A stretch of 6,239 bases of DNA, from NCBI GenBank assembly GCA_016882345.1, contig VGQR01000126.1, positions 1-6,239 on the forward strand. Reading direction: 5' to 3'. Shown piece by piece: positions 4,879-6,239 of the stretch. Origin of the DNA: Cyanobacteria bacterium K_DeepCast_35m_m2_023 (GTDB taxonomy: Bacteria > Cyanobacteriota > Cyanobacteriia > PCC-6307 > Cyanobiaceae). Under the pieces are notes generated by a model. It saw only the letters and a list, made by a program, of their open reading frames with translations. It searched no databases and was not told the DNA's origin. Each line of letters begins with the position of its first letter. Positions within the stretch are counted from its first letter, which is position 1. A program made the translations under genes and the position numbers.

Positions 4879-5112
4879 AAAAGTCTGAACAAAATTGACA
4901 GTCAGTATTTTGAGACCTTGATTAAAATCATGGCGGAATCGGGCATTCCGCAAGATCGAGTCTATCACGTCTATCACTATTTGCAGGGCAACGAACACTG
5001 CTCTGTCACCTGTAGTGATGCAGTACAGTCGTACCTCGAATGCAGGGCAAGCGGTGATCGCACAGAGGTCGCAAACTGGCATTCTGGGCCGCCCCGCAAA
5101 AACCGGGGCTGA
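4876..5112 (+). CDS. Hypothetical protein, 78 aa
   Basis: No family recognised. The N-terminus is helical (7-22, YFETLIKIMAESG), followed by a His/Tyr-rich helix (29-36, VYHVYHYL), a cysteine-containing segment (C42, C46, C56) and a basic tail (PPRKNRG) encoded by the 5' arm and loop of the terminator. The ATG at 4876 is chosen because it carries the ACTGGGAG module found before three further genes. An in-frame ATG at 4831, with GGAGG at 4818-4822 and two bases after the stop of the frameshifted gene, would add 15 residues (MIETSDTQHNWEVKT). That extension translates the intergenic ACAC tract and the module, so I regard it as less likely. Confidence 0.72.
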   Translation: MKSLNKIDSQYFETLIKIMAESGIPQDRVYHVYHYLQGNEHCSVTCSDAVQSYLECRASGDRTEVANWHSGPPRKNRG

Positions 5113-5120
5113 TTTTTTTT
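5091..5120 (+). terminator. Intrinsic terminator overlapping the end of the 78 aa gene
   Basis: GCCCCG (5091-5096) pairs with CGGGGC (5104-5109) around the A-rich loop CAAAAAC, followed by TGA and eight T (5113-5120). The stem lies in the last codons of the gene and the stop codon (5110-5112) is part of the tail. Confidence 0.88.
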
Positions 5121-5161
5121 GCAGATTCTCTGCTGACTTGTCGGCAATCTGCCGATAAGAT
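5121..5161 (+). promoter_or_regulatory. Candidate promoter with overlapping operator-like dyads
   Basis: The 96-base gap 5113-5208 contains two dyads with 3-base spacers: GCAGA-TTC-TCTGC (5121-5133) and a longer one, CTTGTCGGCA (5137-5146), ATC, TGCCGATAAG (5150-5159), with nine of ten positions matched. CTGACT (5133-5138) and TAAGAT (5156-5161) are 17 bases apart, each four of six to sigma70 consensus. The long dyad would fill the promoter spacer and part of the -10, the usual place for a repressor operator. The promoter boxes are weak; the dyad is clear. The rest of the gap to 5190 (CACAGGGCACGAACAACAAC) shows nothing recognisable. Confidence 0.5.
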
Positions 5162-5192
5162 ACATCACACAGGGCACGAACAACAACAAACG

Positions 5193-5211
5193 ACTGGGAG
5201 TTGAGACGATG
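5193..5211 (+). repeat. Start-associated module, copy 2 (ACTGGGAG + ATG)
   Basis: ACTGGGAG (5193-5200), TTGAGACG, ATG (5209-5211). The ribosome-binding core GGGAG lies at good spacing from the start. Confidence 0.8.
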
Positions 5212-5430
5212 AGCACAGCACACACAATCATGACACTGGCAGCCGCCCGATACAACGACGCACGACGATACGACGCCGGCCAGAGAGACGACAAAGCAGT
5301 GCTGGCATATGCAACCGAGTATATCATGGTTGACCTTGACGGGATCAACGACGAAGCCGAGGTGGTGCGGGTGGCGACGTTTCACGCTGACTCATTCAGC
5401 CTGACACTGGCCGAGATTCTGGCAGCCTGA
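5209..5430 (+). CDS. Hypothetical protein, 73 aa
   Basis: No family recognised. It is likely a helix (MSTAHTIMTLAAARYNDARR, 1-20), a polar link, a second helix (28-40), an acidic turn (VDLDGINDEAE, 41-51), a strand (VVRVATFHA) and a final helix (64-73). It is acidic overall and soluble. The ATG at 5209 is fixed by the ACTGGGAG module. The gene has its own upstream candidate promoter with dyad and its own downstream hairpin, so it may be regulated as a single-gene unit. Confidence 0.83.
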   Translation: MSTAHTIMTLAAARYNDARRYDAGQRDDKAVLAYATEYIMVDLDGINDEAEVVRVATFHADSFSLTLAEILAA

Positions 5431-5439
5431 TACACAACA

Positions 5440-5470
5440 GCCCAGCCGGGCAGTCCGGCGGGGTTTCTTC
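5440..5470 (+). terminator. Intrinsic terminator
   Basis: CCC (5441-5443), a bulged A and GCCGG (5445-5449) pair with CCGGC (5455-5459) and GGG (5460-5462) around GCAGT. The tail GTTTCTTC is T-rich. The run-in ACACAACAGCCC (5432-5443) recurs exactly at 6167-6178, and the tail CGGGGTTTCTTC at 2789-2800. Confidence 0.78.
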
Positions 5471-5491
5471 TGACTGGGAGTTAGGACGATG
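5464..5491 (+). repeat. Terminator tail plus start-associated module, copy 3
   Basis: The 19 bases TTTCTTCTGACTGGGAGTT (5464-5482) recur exactly at 5924-5942. Here they continue as AGGACG and the ATG at 5489. The repeat joins the T-rich end of one gene's terminator to the ribosome site of the next. Confidence 0.88.
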
Positions 5492-5887
5492 GCAAACTGG
5501 ACATTCAACGACGGTGGACGTGCGGCAGCAGGATACAAGGGTTTGGCCGGTGATTGCGTGACGCGAGCACTGGCTATCGCGACTGGCGAGGACTATTCGG
5601 CAGTCTATGCCGAGGTCAACAAGCGAGCCGGCAAGGCGTGTGCAAGGACCGGCGTGCCGAAGCACATCAGCCGCGAGTTTTTGACCGCACGCGGTTGGCG
5701 GTGGGTTGCTACGATGACGATCGGCAGCGGCTGCCAGACACACCTGCGGGCTGCGGATCTGCCATCCGGCACGATTGTTTGCAAGTGCAGTCACCATCTG
5801 GTCACGGTGATTGACGGCGTGATTCAAGACACGCACGACAGCAGCCGTCAGGGCAATCGGTGCGTTTACGGTTACTGGACTCGATGA
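5489..5887 (+). CDS. Phage papain/C39-like cysteine-peptidase-fold protein, 132 aa
   Basis: I recognise the pattern of a conserved phage family: 'GDCVTRALAIATGxxYxxVY' near the N-terminus (21-40), 'GV...REFLTARGWRW' (55-72), 'TMxIGSGCxxHLRAxxLPxG' (76-94), and 'HLVTVIDGVIQDTHDxSRxGxRCVYGYW' (103-130). C23 in the DCVTRA motif, H103 before LVTVIDG and D114 or D117 stand in the order of a papain-like/C39-type Cys-His-Asp site. That makes a peptidase, amidase or related thiol chemistry plausible; the family's true activity is unknown to me. The length is typical, there is no signal peptide, and it should be cytoplasmic. The ATG at 5489 is set by the ACTGGGAG module. It is flanked by single-gene cassettes on both sides. 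Confidence 0.9.
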   Translation: MANWTFNDGGRAAAGYKGLAGDCVTRALAIATGEDYSAVYAEVNKRAGKACARTGVPKHISREFLTARGWRWVATMTIGSGCQTHLRAADLPSGTIVCKCSHHLVTVIDGVIQDTHDSSRQGNRCVYGYWTR

Positions 5888-5896
5888 CACACACCA

Positions 5897-5926
5897 CCTT
5901 GCAGCACAGTGCGGCGGGGCATTTTT
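5897..5926 (+). terminator. Degenerate terminator-like stretch
   Basis: Between the 132 aa and 70 aa genes, the sequence keeps the framework of the neighbouring terminators: an ACAC tract, then GCGGCGGGGC followed by ATTTTT. The 5' arm pairs poorly (mainly GC at 5901-5902 with GC at 5911-5912 plus wobbles). It may be a decayed copy with little termination activity. Confidence 0.4.
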
Positions 5927-5950
5927 CTTCTGACTGGGAGTTGGGCAATG
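5924..5950 (+). repeat. Terminator tail plus start-associated module, copy 4
   Basis: This is the second exact copy of the 19-base TTTCTTCTGACTGGGAGTT (5924-5942), continuing GGGCA to the ATG at 5948, with the start one base nearer than in copy 3. Confidence 0.88.
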
Positions 5951-6160
5951 GCACGGGAAATTACACAGCGAGAACTGGCAATGTTGGCGGTCAAATATCA
6001 GGGCGACAGCGTAGAAGACATCCCGCAGGGATGGTGCTGTGACGGCTGGTACCTAGAGGTTGACGCAGACGGGTTTCTAACCGGCAACATTGTCGAGGCT
6101 GACGATGTCGCGTACACCATCTGGCAGGACGAAAAATTCGGGGCCGTATATCGGGACTGA
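5948..6160 (+). CDS. Hypothetical protein, 70 aa
   Basis: No family recognised. It starts with a helix (4-16, EITQRELAMLAVK) and continues with a strand/turn-rich acidic region (GWCCDGWYLEVDADGFLTG, 28-46) and a second helix (51-61). The DxDxDG-like 'VDADGFLTG' loosely recalls a calcium loop but is too short to claim. The ATG at 5948 is fixed by the ACTGGGAG module; an in-frame ATG at 5909 lies within the intergenic hairpin region and is rejected. A hairpin follows the stop. Confidence 0.82.
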   Translation: MAREITQRELAMLAVKYQGDSVEDIPQGWCCDGWYLEVDADGFLTGNIVEADDVAYTIWQDEKFGAVYRD

Positions 6161-6174
6161 GACAACACACAACA

Positions 6175-6203
6175 GCCCGTCAGCGAGTGCTGGCGGGCAT
6201 TTT
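6175..6203 (+). terminator. Intrinsic terminator, GAGT-loop class
   Basis: GCCCGTCAGC (6175-6184) pairs with GCTGGCGGGC (6189-6198), ten pairs including one T-G wobble, around GAGT (6185-6188), then ATTTT. The loop and its flanking GC pairs equal those of the terminator at 3872. Confidence 0.87.
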
Positions 6204-6215
6204 GGAGGGCAGGCA

Positions 6216-6239
6216 GTGAGCAAAGCAGACAAACAACAC
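6216..6239 (+). CDS. Start of a further gene, cut by the window edge
   Basis: A GTG at 6216 follows GGAGG (6204-6208) by seven bases and opens the frame MSKADKQH up to the last base. It comes directly after a terminator, like its neighbours, though it lacks the ACTGGGAG module. Too little is visible for any assignment. Confidence 0.55.

Noticed and set aside
4663..5385. Long minus-strand open frame (240 aa)
   Set aside because: It runs antisense through two terminators, two start-associated modules and the dyad gap, is unusually Cys/His/Val-rich and has no ribosome site; it is a shadow.
1..6239. CRISPR array, tRNA, insertion sequence or attachment site
   Set aside because: No regularly spaced repeats with unique spacers, no cloverleaf, no transposase and no terminal inverted repeats were seen; the intergenic repeats are short hairpin and ribosome-site elements.

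Overview
The window reads as part of a tailed-bacteriophage (or prophage) accessory region. It holds fifteen small genes plus the start of a sixteenth, all on the + strand and tightly packed, most encoding 50-130 residue proteins I do not recognise. Two genes anchor the phage call. The gene at 1128-1955 belongs to a phage-restricted family of unknown function that I remember as DUF7227 (GP88-like). The gene at 5489-5887 matches a widespread phage family with a papain/C39-like Cys-His arrangement. No structural, replication, integrase, tRNA or host housekeeping gene is present. Shine-Dalgarno sequences (GGAGG, GGGAG, G-runs) and ATG/GTG starts indicate a bacterial host, but the host cannot be named from this sequence.

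Layout. Left part (1-2800): five genes (65, 229, 275, 125 and 98 aa). Two of the gaps, and the gap after the fifth gene, carry intrinsic terminators built on one plan: an outer CCGA/TCGG clamp, a small internal loop, an inner stem of changing sequence, and a TTGCGG or TTGCGA hexaloop. Several starts here follow runs of 6-8 G. A textbook sigma70-type promoter (TTGACA-N17-TATTGT, 2397-2425) precedes the 98 aa gene. Middle (2823-3901): four genes overlapping by 4-11 bases form one translationally coupled block, ended by a strong 12-bp-stem terminator. Then come a 240 aa gene of unknown function (3927-4649) and a small gene (4678-4828) that appears to be split by a one-base frameshift.

Right part (4859-6239): four genes each start with nearly the same block (ACTGGGAG, short spacer, ATG), and a fifth starts at the window edge. 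Most are separated by their own hairpin, so the region looks like a string of terminator-plus-RBS cassettes with one gene each. The hairpins lie between co-directional genes with few visible promoters, so read-through, antitermination or an mRNA-processing role must be considered. The 96-base gap at 5113-5208 holds a candidate promoter overlapped by a 23-bp dyad, the best candidate operator in the window.

The most unusual feature is the set of repeated intergenic signals: terminators whose loop and clamp are conserved while the inner stem covaries, and a reiterated start-associated sequence. They resemble in concept the start-associated sequences of cluster K mycobacteriophages, but differ in sequence.
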